From contig JAOPVD010000227.1 in assembly GCA_025966295.1 (NCBI GenBank), positions 1 through 11,142 of the forward strand: DNA of 11,142 nucleotides, given 5' to 3'. Below are positions 1 through 6,112 of this stretch, piece by piece; positions within the stretch are counted from its first letter, which is position 1; each line of letters opens with the position of its first letter. The translations under genes were made by a program, and so were the position numbers. Source of the DNA: Frankiales bacterium (GTDB taxonomy: Bacteria > Actinomycetota > Actinomycetes > Mycobacteriales > SCTD01). The notes beneath the pieces are model-generated. The model was not told the DNA's origin. It searched no databases and worked only from the letters and a program-made list of their open reading frames with translations.

Positions 1-326
1 TGCGGCGACGGGCGCTGGTGCCCGCGCTCCAGCTCCGCTCCGGCCGCCAGGACGTCGACCTGCGCGGCCTGGCCGGTGCCCTGGTCGGCCGGGCCGACGT
101 CGCCGACTGGCGGGTGCTGCTCGGTGCCAGCCGGCGCCACGACCGCCACGAGGTGGTCGTGCACGTCGTGCCGCACCCGCAGGAGGACCCGACCGACGTG
201 GCGGTGGCGGTGGCCCGCGACATCCGGGCGGCGGCGGGCCTGCTCCCGACGCAGGTGGTCGTCAACGAGCCGGGGACGCTGCCGGACGGCGAGCGGCTCT
301 CCCGTCGGGTGCACGCCCGGGGCTGA
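1..326 (+). CDS. AMP-binding / phenylacetate-CoA-ligase-like protein, C-terminal fragment
   Basis: Only about the last 108 codons are present; the reading frame is open to the left edge and ends at TGA 324-326. The visible part looks like the small C-terminal domain of adenylate-forming acyl-CoA ligases of the phenylacetate-CoA ligase type: a strand-rich stretch (VADWRVLLG, then HEVVVHVVP), a helix (VAVAVARDIRAAAGL), and an ending with the EPGTLPDGERLSRRV pattern, which resembles the 'PGSLPR..GK..R' tail of that family. The catalytic adenylation domain lies outside the window, so the substrate cannot be inferred and an inactive paralogue cannot be excluded. The gene ends 47 bp before the cysteine desulfurase gene, which appears to have its own promoter, so the two need not be co-transcribed. 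The family call is inference from a short, divergent region. Confidence 0.6.
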   Translation, partial: RRRALVPALQLRSGRQDVDLRGLAGALVGRADVADWRVLLGASRRHDRHEVVVHVVPHPQEDPTDVAVAVARDIRAAAGLLPTQVVVNEPGTLPDGERLSRRVHARG

Positions 327-340
327 CGGCTCCCGGCCCG

Positions 341-373
341 TTGCCGCTTGTGCGCGCGGGCTAGTCTCGACCC
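341..373 (+). promoter_or_regulatory. Probable leaderless promoter of the cysteine desulfurase-mnmA operon
   Basis: TAGTCT at 362-367 fits the actinobacterial -10 pattern TAnnnT and is followed by exactly 6 nt and then the GTG start at 374. Transcription would therefore begin at or next to the start codon, and no Shine-Dalgarno sequence is visible upstream. TTGCCG at 341-346 could be a -35 element, but the 15-bp spacer is short, so the -35 call is weak. The same -10-to-start spacing is found at the 2814 gene. Confidence 0.55.
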
Positions 374-1528
374 GTGGCCTATCTCGACCATGCGGCCTCG
401 ACGCCCATGCTCCCCGAGGCAGTCGCGGCGGTCTCCTCAGCGATGGCCGAGCCCGGCAACGCCTCCTCGCTGCACGCTGCCGGCCGCCGGGCCCGTCGTA
501 CCGTCGAGGAGTCCCGGGAGGCGGTCGCGGCCGCGCTGGGTGCCCGCCCCTCCGAGGTGCTGTTCACCGGCGGCGGGACCGAGAGCGACAACCTGGCCGT
601 CAAGGGCATCTACTGGGCCCGGCGGGCGGCGGACCCGCGTCGTACCCGTGTCCTGGCCTCCGCGGTCGAGCACCACGCGGTGCTGGACGCGGTCGCCTGG
701 CTGGTCGCGCACGAGGGCGCGCAGGTCACCTGGCTCGAGGTCGATGCGCTCGGCCGGGTGCACCCGGCGGTCCTGCAGGCCGCGCTCGGTGACGACGTCG
801 CCCTGGTCAGCGTGATGTGGGCCAACAACGAGGTCGGCACCGTCCAGCCCATCGCCCGGCTCGCCGAGGTGGCGCACGCCGCCGGCGTGCCGCTGCACAC
901 CGACGCCGTGCAGGCGGTCGGCCAGCTGCCGGTCGACTTCGCGGCCAGCGGGGTCGACGCGATGACCGTCACCGGCCACAAGCTGGGCGGACCGCTCGGC
1001 GCCGGGGCGCTGCTGCTGGGCCGCGACGTCGCCTGCACGCCACTGCTGCACGGCGGCGGCCAGGAGCGCGACGTCCGCTCCGGCACCTTCGACACCCCGG
1101 CCCTGGCGGGGCTGGCGGTCGCGACCTCCCTGGCCGCGGAGCGCCAGCCGGCGACCGCCGTCCGGCTGGCGGCGCTCCGCGACGACCTGGTGCGCCGGGT
1201 CCTGGAGGCCGTCCCGGACGCCGTCTACAACGGCGACCCGGTGCACCGGCTGCCCGGCAACGCGCACTTCTCCTTCCCCGGCTGCGAGGGCGACTCGCTG
1301 CTGCTGCTGCTCGACGCCCGTGGTGTCGAGGTCTCCACCGGCTCGGCCTGCTCGTCCGGGGTGGCCCGGCCCTCGCACGTGCTGGTGGCGATGGGGCAGG
1401 ACGAGGAGCAGGCCCGCAGCTCACTGCGGTTCTCGCTCGGCCACAGCTCGACGACCGCCGACGTCGACGCGCTGCTCGAGGTGCTGCCGTCCGTCGTCGA
1501 GCGCGCCCGGCGGGTACCGGTCCGGTGA
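374..1528 (+). CDS. Cysteine desulfurase (NifS/IscS-type, PLP-dependent)
   Basis: A 384-aa fold-type I PLP enzyme that would remove sulfur from L-cysteine to give alanine and an enzyme-bound persulfide. Visible motifs in order are YLDHAAST (3-10), GGGTESDN (66-73, cofactor phosphate loop), SAVEHHAVL (97-104, His stacking on PLP), NNEVGTVQPI (151-160), HTDAVQ (175-180, Asp177 and Gln180 contacting the cofactor), TGHKLGGP (200-207, Lys203 Schiff base), and STGSACSSG (321-329, with Cys326 as persulfide carrier). Length and order match the group I (NifS/IscS) enzymes. The GTG at 374 was chosen because it starts directly at the conserved N-terminal strand and lies 6 nt after a -10 hexamer. The stop overlaps the mnmA start (GTGA, 1525-1528). 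This suggests a dedicated sulfur donor for tRNA thiolation, like YrvO of Bacillus subtilis. A role in Fe-S assembly cannot be excluded, and no scaffold gene is nearby. Confidence 0.95.
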   Translation: MAYLDHAASTPMLPEAVAAVSSAMAEPGNASSLHAAGRRARRTVEESREAVAAALGARPSEVLFTGGGTESDNLAVKGIYWARRAADPRRTRVLASAVEHHAVLDAVAWLVAHEGAQVTWLEVDALGRVHPAVLQAALGDDVALVSVMWANNEVGTVQPIARLAEVAHAAGVPLHTDAVQAVGQLPVDFAASGVDAMTVTGHKLGGPLGAGALLLGRDVACTPLLHGGGQERDVRSGTFDTPALAGLAVATSLAAERQPATAVRLAALRDDLVRRVLEAVPDAVYNGDPVHRLPGNAHFSFPGCEGDSLLLLLDARGVEVSTGSACSSGVARPSHVLVAMGQDEEQARSSLRFSLGHSSTTADVDALLEVLPSVVERARRVPVR

Positions 1529-2583
1529 AGCTGCTCGCCGCGATGTCGGGGGGCGTCGACTCCGCGGTCGCGGCCGCCCTGGCGGTCGACGCCGGACACG
1601 AGGTCACGGGCGTGCACCTGGCGCTCTCCGAGGCACCCGCCAGCCTGCGCACCGGCTCCCGCGGCTGCTGCTCCCGCGAGGACGCCCGCGACGCCGCCCG
1701 TGCGGCCGACGTGCTCGGCATCCCCTTCTACGTCTGGGACCTGGCACAGCAGTTCCGCGCCGACGTCATCGACGACTTCGTCGCGGAGTACGCCGCCGGG
1801 CGCACCCCCAACCCCTGCCTGCGCTGCAACGAGAAGGTGAAGTTCACCGCCGTCCTCGACCGGGCGCTGGCCCTGGGCTTCGACGGCGTGGTCACCGGCC
1901 ACCACGCCTCGGTCGCGGGCGGGGTGCTGTCGCGGTCGGTCGACCTGGCCAAGGACCAGAGCTACGTGCTGGCGGTCCTGACCCCGGAGCAGCTGTCGGC
2001 CACCGTGCTGCCGCTCGGCCTGCTCACCAAGGACCGGGTGCGCGAGCTCGCCCGCGAGCGCCGCCTGGGCGTCGCGGACAAGGCCGACTCGCACGACATC
2101 TGCTTCATCGCCGACGGCGACACCGCCGGCTTCCTGCGCGACCGGCTGGGCGACCAGCCCGGGCCGGTCGTCGACGCCCTGACCGGTGCGGTCGTCGGCC
2201 GGCACGACGGGGCCTACGCCTACACCGTCGGCCAGCGCCGCGGGCTCGGCCTGACCGTGCCGGCGGCGGACGGCCGGCCGCGGTACGTGCTGTCGGTCGA
2301 GCCGGTCTCGCGGACCGTCACGGTCGGGCCGTCGGAGGCGCTGGAGGTCTCCACGGTGCTGACCGGGGCGCCGGTCTGGTCGTCCCCCCGGGCGCTGCCG
2401 CTGCAGTGCGAGGTGCAGCTGCGGGCGCACGGCATGGTGCACGGCTGCACGGTCACGCCGTACCGCGAGGGCTGGTCGCTGGCGCTCAGCACCCCGGCGA
2501 AGGGCATCGCGCCCGGCCAGGCCGCGGTCCTCTACGACGGCGCGACGGTGCTCGGCTCGGCCCGGATCGCCTCCGCCGCCTGA
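1525..2583 (+). CDS. mnmA: tRNA-specific 2-thiouridylase MnmA
   Basis: A 352-aa ATP-dependent enzyme that makes 2-thiouridine at wobble position U34 of tRNA-Glu, -Gln and -Lys in the cytoplasm. The N-terminal PP-loop SGGVDS (8-13) binds ATP and adenylates U34. Cys101 in the CNEKVKF motif and Cys193 in SHDICFI correspond to the catalytic and persulfide cysteines of the family. KDQSYVL (143-149) and GQRRGLGL are further MnmA signatures; a beta-barrel C-terminal part follows. The GTG at 1525 overlaps the desulfurase stop by 4 nt. It was preferred over ATG 1543 because the latter would remove the strand (KLLAA) before the PP-loop. No strong Shine-Dalgarno is seen, so translation probably depends on coupling to the upstream gene. 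With no Tus-type carriers visible here, direct persulfide transfer from the neighbouring desulfurase is likely. Confidence 0.96.
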   Translation: MKLLAAMSGGVDSAVAAALAVDAGHEVTGVHLALSEAPASLRTGSRGCCSREDARDAARAADVLGIPFYVWDLAQQFRADVIDDFVAEYAAGRTPNPCLRCNEKVKFTAVLDRALALGFDGVVTGHHASVAGGVLSRSVDLAKDQSYVLAVLTPEQLSATVLPLGLLTKDRVRELARERRLGVADKADSHDICFIADGDTAGFLRDRLGDQPGPVVDALTGAVVGRHDGAYAYTVGQRRGLGLTVPAADGRPRYVLSVEPVSRTVTVGPSEALEVSTVLTGAPVWSSPRALPLQCEVQLRAHGMVHGCTVTPYREGWSLALSTPAKGIAPGQAAVLYDGATVLGSARIASAA

Positions 2584-2613
2584 CCCCGCCGTCGCGGCTG
2601 GCCCGCCCCGCGC

Positions 2614-2641
2614 TTGCGTCATCACCGGTGAGCGCAGCCCC
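2614..2641 (+). repeat. Dispersed repeat A, half copy
   Basis: These 28 bases match, at 26 positions, the reverse complement of the hairpin element at 10165-10213. The shared blocks are a 14-base TTGCGTCATCACCG and a 12-base GAGCGCAGCCCC, separated by two differing bases. Here the closing arm of the hairpin is missing or badly diverged; instead a local 10-bp palindrome, TCACCGGTGA (2622-2631), is present. The copy lies 30 bp after the mnmA stop, in non-coding DNA, and is followed at once by inverted-repeat element B. Confidence 0.75.
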
Positions 2642-2664
2642 CGGGGCGGCCCGGCGCTGGCCCG

Positions 2665-2748
2665 GCACAACTGCACACGACAGGGGGTTGTCGGCGAGGG
2701 GGCACGCTCAGGCCTGCGCGCAAAGCGCCCGCCCTGGTGCAGTTGTGC
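2665..2748. repeat. 84-bp inverted-repeat element B with two internal hairpins
   Basis: Perfect 12-bp inverted arms, GCACAACTGCAC (2665-2676) and GTGCAGTTGTGC (2737-2748), enclose 60 bp. Inside are two smaller potential hairpins: CGACA/TGTCG at 2678-2693, and GGC..GCGC/GCGC..GCC at 2711-2733 around the loop GCAAA. As RNA this would fold as a three-way junction. It is non-coding and sits between mnmA and the 80-aa gene. It could be a small non-autonomous palindromic repeat (REP or MITE-like), a structured transcript end for mnmA, or a regulator-binding region; the sequence does not decide between these. No T-run follows the second arm. Confidence 0.65.
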
Positions 2749-2801
2749 TGGCCTCCGCATCCGCTGCGCCCGGGTGCGGGGCGGGGGAGTAGGCGCGCCA
2801 C

Positions 2802-2813
2802 TAAGGTGGGCGC
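2802..2813 (+). promoter_or_regulatory. Probable leaderless -10 element of the ligA operon
   Basis: TAAGGT at 2802-2807 fits TAnnnT and is followed by 6 nt and the ATG at 2814, the same geometry as at the cysteine desulfurase gene. No Shine-Dalgarno is visible before the ATG, which agrees with a leaderless mRNA. I see no convincing -35 hexamer in the G-rich stretch upstream. Confidence 0.55.
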
Positions 2814-3056
2814 ATGGCCGATGATGACGTCCAGCTCACCGACCTCGAGGTGATCCAGCAGTTCAGCCTGGCGGTACGCGGCGCGACCGCCTCCCGGGCC
2901 GAGGTCCTCGCGGCCCTGGAGGCCGACCTGGCCTGGCTCAACGGCTCGCGGCGCCCGGCGCCGGCGCCGGAGAAGACCGCCACTGCGGCCCGGAAGGCCC
3001 CCGCCAAGAAGGCCGCCAAGGCTCCGGTCAAGGCCGCCCGCGCGCGCAGGGCGTGA
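2814..3056 (+). CDS. Small protein with Lys/Ala-rich basic tail (function unknown)
   Basis: An 80-aa protein that I do not recognise as a named family. Residues 1-44 are acidic to neutral and probably helical (VQLTDLEVIQQFSLAVR, then RAEVLAALEADLAWLNG). Residues 45-80 are a low-complexity Pro/Ala/Lys/Arg tail (APEKTATAARKAP, AKKAAKAPVKAARARRA) similar in composition to histone-H1-like and mycobacterial HupB-type tails, which often bind nucleic acid. No membrane segment or signal peptide is seen. The ATG follows a -10 hexamer by 6 nt, and the stop overlaps the next start (GTGA, 3053-3056), so it is the first gene of an operon with a MetE-like protein and ligA. A nucleic-acid contact role is inference from composition and context only. 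Good codon bias and the tight overlap support a real gene. Confidence 0.8.
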   Translation: MADDDVQLTDLEVIQQFSLAVRGATASRAEVLAALEADLAWLNGSRRPAPAPEKTATAARKAPAKKAAKAPVKAARARRA

Positions 3057-4030
3057 CGACAGTCCCGACCCTCTGGACGCGCGGCACGGCGACCGGCGTC
3101 GGCTCCCTCCCGGGCACCGACCCGCACGAGGCCGTCCAGCTGGTCCTCGACACCCTGCCCGTCCCGCACCTGCCCGAGCTGCCGGCCCGCGGTGCCCCCG
3201 CCGACCTGGCCGGCCGGGGCGCCGCGCTGCTGTCGGACCTGTGGGTTGACGTGCAGCCCAGCGGCTGGCGGGTCGTCCCGCGGTCCAGCCGCGACGGCCA
3301 GCGCGCCAAGGACCTGCTGGCTCGCGACCTCGACGCCCTGGAGGAGCTCGCTGCCGGCAGCCCGCCCGCGGTCTTGAAGCTGCAGGCCACCGGGCCGTGG
3401 ACGCTCGCGTCCGTGGTGGAGCTGCAGCGCGGGGCCAAAATCCTCGCCGACCATGGCGCGGTCATCGACCTGACCGCCAGCCTGGCCGAGGGGCTGGCGC
3501 TGCACCTCGCCGACGTCCAGCGCCGGTTCCCCTCCACCACCCTGGTGCTGCAGCTCGACGAGCCGGCGCTGCCCGCGGTGCTGGCCGCCCGGATCCGGAC
3601 GGCCAGCGGCTTCGGGACGCTGCGGGCGCCGGACGTGCAGATCGCGCGCCAGCACCTCCAGACGGTGCTCTCGGTGGCCGAGCACACCGTCGTGCACTGC
3701 TGCGCGCGGCGGCCGCCGGTGGAGCTGCTCGTCTCGGCCGGCGCGGGTGCCGTCAGCGTCGACGCGGCGATGCTCGACACCCGCGACGACGACGCCCTCG
3801 GTCAGGCCCTGGAGGGCGGCACCGGGCTGCTGCTGGGAGTCCTGCCGGGCGTCGACGGGCCGCTGCCGTCGAAGCGCCGGATCGCCGAGACTGTCGGACG
3901 TCTGGCGGACCGGGTCGGCCTGACCGACGTCACCCTGACGCCGACCTGCGGGCTCGCGGGCTCCTCGCCGGCCTACGCCCGAGCGGCCCTGGAAAGACTG
4001 GTGGAAGCGGCGCAGGAGGTGGCGGGGTGA
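3053..4030 (+). CDS. Short cobalamin-independent methionine synthase (MetE C-terminal) family protein
   Basis: A 325-aa protein resembling the catalytic C-terminal TIM barrel of MetE; the N-terminal folate-binding half of the roughly 750-aa enzyme is absent. Visible features are TGVGSLPGTDPHEA (14-27), LKLQATGPWTL (108-118), QLDEPALPAV (167-176, matching the MetE DEPAL motif), VVHCCARRP (213-221) and TPTCGLAGSSP (297-307). His215, Cys217 and Cys299 line up with the Zn ligands His641, Cys643 and Cys726 of E. coli MetE. The fourth ligand, Glu665, appears as Asp237 in the VSVDAAM strand. Short MetE homologues elsewhere can use a methyl donor other than methyl-tetrahydrofolate, so the methyl donor and acceptor here are unknown. 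The GTG start overlaps the upstream stop by 4 nt, and the stop overlaps the ligA start in the same way. It should not be named metE. Confidence 0.85.
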   Translation: MTTVPTLWTRGTATGVGSLPGTDPHEAVQLVLDTLPVPHLPELPARGAPADLAGRGAALLSDLWVDVQPSGWRVVPRSSRDGQRAKDLLARDLDALEELAAGSPPAVLKLQATGPWTLASVVELQRGAKILADHGAVIDLTASLAEGLALHLADVQRRFPSTTLVLQLDEPALPAVLAARIRTASGFGTLRAPDVQIARQHLQTVLSVAEHTVVHCCARRPPVELLVSAGAGAVSVDAAMLDTRDDDALGQALEGGTGLLLGVLPGVDGPLPSKRRIAETVGRLADRVGLTDVTLTPTCGLAGSSPAYARAALERLVEAAQEVAG

Positions 4031-6111
4031 CGGAGGTCGACGGCGTCCCGGTCGTGGCGCGCCAGCGGGCGGCCGAGCTGGCGCGGACCATCGAGGAGCA
4101 CGCCTTCCGCTACTACGTGCTGGCGCAGCCGACCGTCGCCGACGGCGAGTACGACGCCCTCGTCCGCGAACTGCAGGCGCTGGAGGAGGCGCACCCGTCG
4201 CTGCGCACCCCCGACTCGCCGACCCAGAAGGTCCTCGAGACCTGGAGCACGGACTTCACCCCGGTCGAGCACCTCGAGCGGCTGATGAGCCTCGACAACG
4301 TCTTCACCGAGGACGAGCTGCGGGCCTGGGCGGCCCGGCAGGCGCGCGAGGTCGGCGCCGCCGCCCGCTACCTGTGCGAGCTGAAGATCGACGGGCTGGC
4401 GGTCGCGCTGGTCTACCGGGACGGCGTGCTGGAGCGCGCCGCCACCCGCGGCGACGGCCGCACCGGCGAGGACATCACCTCCAACGTCCGCACCCTCAAG
4501 AGCGTCCCGGACCGGCTGACCGGCCCGGACGTGCCGCCGCTGCTCGAGGTGCGCGGCGAGGTCTTCCTGGCCAGCGCCGACTTCAGCGCCCTCAACGAGC
4601 GGCTGGTGGCCGAGGGCAAGGCGCCGTTCGCCAACCCCCGCAACGCCGCCGCCGGCTCGTTGCGCCAAAAGGACCCGCGGGTCACCGCGACCCGCCCGCT
4701 GTCGCTGACCCTGCACGGCATCGGCGCCCGTGACGGCTGGGACCCCGGCTCGCAGTCCGAGGCCTACCGCCAATTGGCGGCCTGGGGCCTGCCCGTCTCC
4801 AGCCGGTACGACGTGTTCGAGGACCTCGAGGGCGCCCTGGGCTACATCGCCCACTGGGGTGAGCACCGGCACGACGTCGAGCACGAGATCGACGGCGTCG
4901 TGGTGAAGGTCGACCAGGTGCCGCTGCAGCGCCGCCTCGGCGCGACCTCGAAGGCGCCGCGCTGGGCGATCGCGCACAAGTACCCGCCGGAGGAGGTCAC
5001 CACCAGGCTCAACGACATCCAGGTCAACGTCGGCCGCACCGGCCGGGTGACGCCGTTCGCGGTGCTCGAACCGGTGCACGTCGGCGGCGTGATGGTCGGG
5101 ATGGCGACGCTGCACAACGCCTCCGAGGTCAAGCGCAAGGACGTGCGGATCGGCGACACCGTGGTGGTCCGGCGGGCCGGGGACGTGATCCCCGAGGTGG
5201 TCGGTCCGGTGGCCGCGCTCCGGGACGGCAGCGAGCGCGAGTTCGTCATGCCGCGGGACTGCCCGGCCTGCGGCACCGGGCTGCGGCCCGCGAAGGAGGG
5301 CGACGTCGACCTGCGCTGCCCGAACGCCCGGTCCTGCCCGTCGCAGCTGCGGGAGCGGATCTTCGCGATGGCCGGTCGGGGTGGCTTCGACATCGAGGGC
5401 CTGGGCTTCGAGGCGGCCGACGCGCTGCTGAGCCACGGCGTCGTGCAGGACGAGGGTGACGTCTTCCTGCTCGACGAGGACGCCCTGCTGCGCAGCCCGT
5501 TCTTCCAGCGCAAGGACGGCACGCTCTCGGCGAACGCCGCCAAGCTGCTCGCCAACCTGGAGGTCGCCAAGACCCGCCCGCTCTGGCGGGTCATCGTTGG
5601 CCTGTCGATCCGGCACGTCGGCCCGACCGCGGCCCGCGAGCTGGCCCGGGCGTTCCGCGACCTCGACCGGATCCGGGCGGCCTCCGAGCAGGACCTGGCC
5701 GCGGTCGACGGCGTCGGACCGACGATCGCGCGCGCCGTCGTCGAGTGGTTCGCCGTCGACTGGCACGTCGGCATCGTCGAGAAGTGGCGCGCCGCCGGGG
5801 TGCGGATGGCCGACGAGGGCGCCGACGAGGGACCCCGGCCGCTCGAGGGGGTCACCGTCGTCGTCACCGGCACGCTGGCGTCGTACAGCCGCGACGGGGC
5901 GACCGAGGCGGTGCAGGAGCGCGGCGGGAAGGTCACCGGCAGCGTGTCGAAGAAGACCGACTTCGTCGTGATCGGCGCCGAGCCGGGGCAGAGCAAGTAC
6001 GACAAGGCCGTGAAGCTGGGGGTGCCGGTCCTCGACGACGCCGGCTTCCGGACGCTGCTGGCCGAGGGCCCCGACGCGGCCCGGGCGCTGGCGACGGTCC
6101 TGCCGGAGTAG
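4027..6111 (+). CDS. ligA: NAD-dependent DNA ligase LigA
   Basis: A 694-aa enzyme, full length for the family, that joins nicks in duplex DNA during replication and repair using NAD+. Domain Ia lies at the N-terminus (HAFRYYVLAQPTVADGEYDALVREL, recognising the nicotinamide moiety). The adenylation domain carries the KxDG motif CELKIDGLA with catalytic Lys120, followed by RGDGRTGEDIT (141-151), LEVRGEVF (173-180) and the distal EIDGVVVKVD (287-296). An OB fold follows (about 330-400, VNVGRTGRVTPFA). A four-Cys zinc finger uses Cys412, Cys415, Cys431 and Cys437. Helix-hairpin-helix repeats span about 450-580, and a C-terminal BRCT domain about 605-694 (VTGTLASYSRDGATEAVQERGGKV). The GTG start overlaps the upstream stop and has an excellent AGGAGGT at 4014-4020 with 6-nt spacing, so ligA is probably well translated independently of coupling. 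The stop lies 1 nt from the stop of the opposite gene. Confidence 0.98.
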   Translation: MTEVDGVPVVARQRAAELARTIEEHAFRYYVLAQPTVADGEYDALVRELQALEEAHPSLRTPDSPTQKVLETWSTDFTPVEHLERLMSLDNVFTEDELRAWAARQAREVGAAARYLCELKIDGLAVALVYRDGVLERAATRGDGRTGEDITSNVRTLKSVPDRLTGPDVPPLLEVRGEVFLASADFSALNERLVAEGKAPFANPRNAAAGSLRQKDPRVTATRPLSLTLHGIGARDGWDPGSQSEAYRQLAAWGLPVSSRYDVFEDLEGALGYIAHWGEHRHDVEHEIDGVVVKVDQVPLQRRLGATSKAPRWAIAHKYPPEEVTTRLNDIQVNVGRTGRVTPFAVLEPVHVGGVMVGMATLHNASEVKRKDVRIGDTVVVRRAGDVIPEVVGPVAALRDGSEREFVMPRDCPACGTGLRPAKEGDVDLRCPNARSCPSQLRERIFAMAGRGGFDIEGLGFEAADALLSHGVVQDEGDVFLLDEDALLRSPFFQRKDGTLSANAAKLLANLEVAKTRPLWRVIVGLSIRHVGPTAARELARAFRDLDRIRAASEQDLAAVDGVGPTIARAVVEWFAVDWHVGIVEKWRAAGVRMADEGADEGPRPLEGVTVVVTGTLASYSRDGATEAVQERGGKVTGSVSKKTDFVVIGAEPGQSKYDKAVKLGVPVLDDAGFRTLLAEGPDAARALATVLPE

Positions 6112-6112
6112 C

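Noticed and set aside
1225..2760. Minus-strand open frame over mnmA and the following gap
   Set aside because: It overlaps the well-supported desulfurase and mnmA genes, has Gly/Arg/Gln-rich composition and no family motif, and also runs through the intergenic repeats.
2584..2813. A tRNA or small coding gene in the mnmA-to-ligA-operon gap
   Set aside because: The folded element lacks tRNA features (no T-loop GTTCRA pattern, no anticodon-arm geometry, no acceptor CCA), and short frames there have no supported start or family match.
3397..4026. Upstream extension of the ligA frame to an earlier start
   Set aside because: The extension overlaps the MetE-like gene and encodes Arg/Ala/Gly-rich shadow sequence. 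GTG 4027 has an ideal Shine-Dalgarno and fits LigA's normal N-terminus and length.
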